Source: an uncultured archaeon
GTDB taxonomy: Archaea; Nanobdellota; Nanobdellia; Woesearchaeales; ARS49
Assembly: GCA_902385765.1 (NCBI GenBank)
Contig: CABMGU010000001.1
Coordinates: forward strand, 1 to 16,659
Direction: 5' to 3'
Length of the DNA stretch: 16,659 bases
The notes under the pieces were generated by a model. It did no database searches, was not told where the DNA came from, and saw nothing but the letters and a program-made list of their open reading frames with translations. A program made the translations under genes and the position numbers. Below are positions 15,707 through 16,659 of the stretch, piece after piece; the stretch's first letter is position 1, and every line of letters begins with the position of its first letter.

Positions 15707-16294
15707 TTATTTTATAAGCCCTTTCTTTTTCATCATTAAATAAGGGTAGCCTCTCTTATCAGCTTTTGACGCGTCAACATTTAACTTTTTTGCAAATTGA
15801 AAGAGTTTATCCCTTGTCTCCTCTACGCTTCCAAAATCCTTTACTGCTTCTATCTCTATGAAGCACCCTAATTCTTTAACATCATCCAACTCGATTTCAA
15901 ATTCATCCTTAAACAGATAAGTTTCCCTCTCTTTTTCCACTGTAACCATTTTTTTAAAATTTAACACCGAGAATATTTTCTCAATCTGGTCCTTGCTGAC
16001 AATTTCAGTTTCAAACTCGTCGCAGTGAGTGTTTGTTTCAGCATTCTCAGGATAATAATGTTTGTAACAAATAATGTTTTTCCCTCCCCTGCTCCTTATG
16101 CTTAACCATTCAAAAGGGAATTTAGGTTCTACAAAGTTTCTATGACAAGGGGTGAAATACGAGTCTGTCTGATTAGACTTTTTTTCGAATTTGGCAAGAG
16201 TTGACAGTCTTTCTTTAACCCGTGAAAATGTCTTATTATCAACAGGTATTTTTATTTCAATTTCTTTATTATTATTTGCCATATTGTTATGCAT
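15707..16294 (-). CDS. CYTH-domain protein (CyaB / triphosphatase family)
   Basis: 195 residues covering one full CYTH fold, an eight-stranded tunnel that binds triphosphates with metal ions. Visible signatures are the N-terminal ExExK (Glu11, Glu13, Lys15), QTDSYF at 42-47, WLSIRSR at 63-69, YKHY at 77-80, DEFETEI at 92-98, KERETY at 121-126, EIELDDV at 133-139, FIEIE at 145-149 and GYPYLM at 182-187. Related archaeal proteins are annotated as class IV adenylate cyclase or inorganic/thiamine triphosphatase; the sequence does not discriminate, and triphosphatase activity is the commoner ancestral role. The ATG at 16282 (MANNNKEIEIK) may be the true start, because an AT-rich TATA-like stretch (about 16306-16313) lies about 28 bases before it and none serves 16294. 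Confidence 0.88.
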   Translation of the reverse strand: MHNNMANNNKEIEIKIPVDNKTFSRVKERLSTLAKFEKKSNQTDSYFTPCHRNFVEPKFPFEWLSIRSRGGKNIICYKHYYPENAETNTHCDEFETEIVSKDQIEKIFSVLNFKKMVTVEKERETYLFKDEFEIELDDVKELGCFIEIEAVKDFGSVEETRDKLFQFAKKLNVDASKADKRGYPYLMMKKKGLIK

Positions 16295-16372
16295 TTCACT
16301 GCGAGTTTTAATTTTTGCTGTTGCTAAAATATTAATAGTTTTAAACTTCTAAATTTAGTCTATTTGATTAGA

Positions 16373-16380
16373 TTTATATA
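16373..16380 (+). promoter_or_regulatory. TATA box of P6, inside a block duplicated from P2
   Basis: TTTATATA is centred 26.5 bases before the P6 ATG. The block 16363-16385 is base-for-base identical to 2496-2518, and the rest of the segment to the ATG differs at only four positions. Confidence 0.7.
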
Positions 16381-16402
16381 ATAATGGCTAATACTACGAT
16401 TT

Positions 16403-16659
16403 ATGCGTAAAGCGATTACTCCTATTATTGCTACAACTCTTTTGGTGCTGATTACTATTGTTGCCACAAGTGCTGCTTTCTTCTGGGTTACTGCTATTCA
16501 GACTAGTATGCAGGAAAGTGCTGGCAGTGCAATTCTAGGTAGTTTGAGTAGTTGTTCTCGAGTTAACTTAATCAGTATGCGAGGCGACCGCATAGTTGTT
16601 CAGAATACAGGCTGTGACACGCTGAATAATATTACTTTACTTATTGACGGCGTTTTGAC
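16403..16659 (+). CDS. P6: pilin-like surface protein, N-terminal part only (runs off right edge)
   Basis: 85 codons are visible from the ATG to the window end with no stop. The signal and helix read MRKAITPIIATTLLVLITIV, of the Ala type like P4 and P5, followed by AFFWVT. The shared module is recognisable (CSRVNLISMRGD, then VVQNTGCDTLNNITLLIDGV), with Cys50 and Cys70 aligned to the first two module cysteines. The first 32 bases are identical to those of P4, while the promoter matches P2, so the 5' end looks like a mosaic. The variable C-terminal domains lie outside the window. As with the other paralogues, a surface-exposed, pilin-anchored protein is expected. Confidence 0.85.
   Translation, partial: MRKAITPIIATTLLVLITIVATSAAFFWVTAIQTSMQESAGSAILGSLSSCSRVNLISMRGDRIVVQNTGCDTLNNITLLIDGVL

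Overview
The window looks like a piece of an AT-rich archaeal genome, most likely a DPANN-type lineage such as Woesearchaeota or Pacearchaeota. The archaeal calls rest on class III (prepilin) signal peptides of the MRKGITPII type, TATA-like boxes placed about 26 bases before start codons, an Lrp/AsnC regulator, and a compact type I glutamine synthetase. The DPANN placement is an inference from the style of the surface proteins and was not tested.

The dominant content is a family of six plus-strand genes, called P1-P6 here: P1 893-2317, P2 2536-5532, P3 5993-9124, P4 11300-14026, P5 14064-15701, and P6 from 16403 off the right edge. Each begins with the same prepilin-like signal and hydrophobic helix, followed by a ~90-residue beta-rich module carrying four cysteines in P1-P4. 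After that the proteins diverge completely: a LamG-like domain (P1); two seven-repeat FG-GAP propellers (P2); a LamG-like domain plus Asp-box propeller (P3); a CBM-like domain, Ig-like segment and propeller (P4); and a YDG-W repeat propeller ending in a calcium-loop motif (P5). At 474-1043 residues they are several times longer than ordinary archaeal pilins. I read them as pilin-anchored surface adhesins with interchangeable heads. No prepilin peptidase, assembly ATPase or platform protein lies in the window.

The pilin genes are interleaved with unrelated minus-strand genes. From left to right these are a truncated-by-window YhfC/PrsW-like membrane protease homologue (1-812), tRNA-Gly(GCC) (2329-2402), a 107-residue hypothetical protein (5542-5865), a glutamine synthetase unit with an upstream 58-residue ORF (9148-10685), and a CYTH-domain protein (15707-16294). 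The only plus-strand non-pilin gene is an Lrp/AsnC regulator (10824-11267), divergent from the glutamine synthetase unit. P1, P2, P3 and P5 each end 5-23 bases from a convergent gene; only P4 and P5 are in tandem.

Regulation is unusually readable. All six pilin genes have a TATA-like element centred 25.5-27.5 bases before the ATG, implying leaderless mRNAs and fixing the starts. P2 and P6, nearly 14 kb apart, share an identical 23-base promoter block. The Lrp gene instead has a Shine-Dalgarno sequence. A 16-base inverted repeat abuts the TATA box of the glutamine synthetase unit and is a good candidate Lrp operator. No stretch over 300 bases lacks a gene, and no insertion sequence, CRISPR or rRNA is visible.
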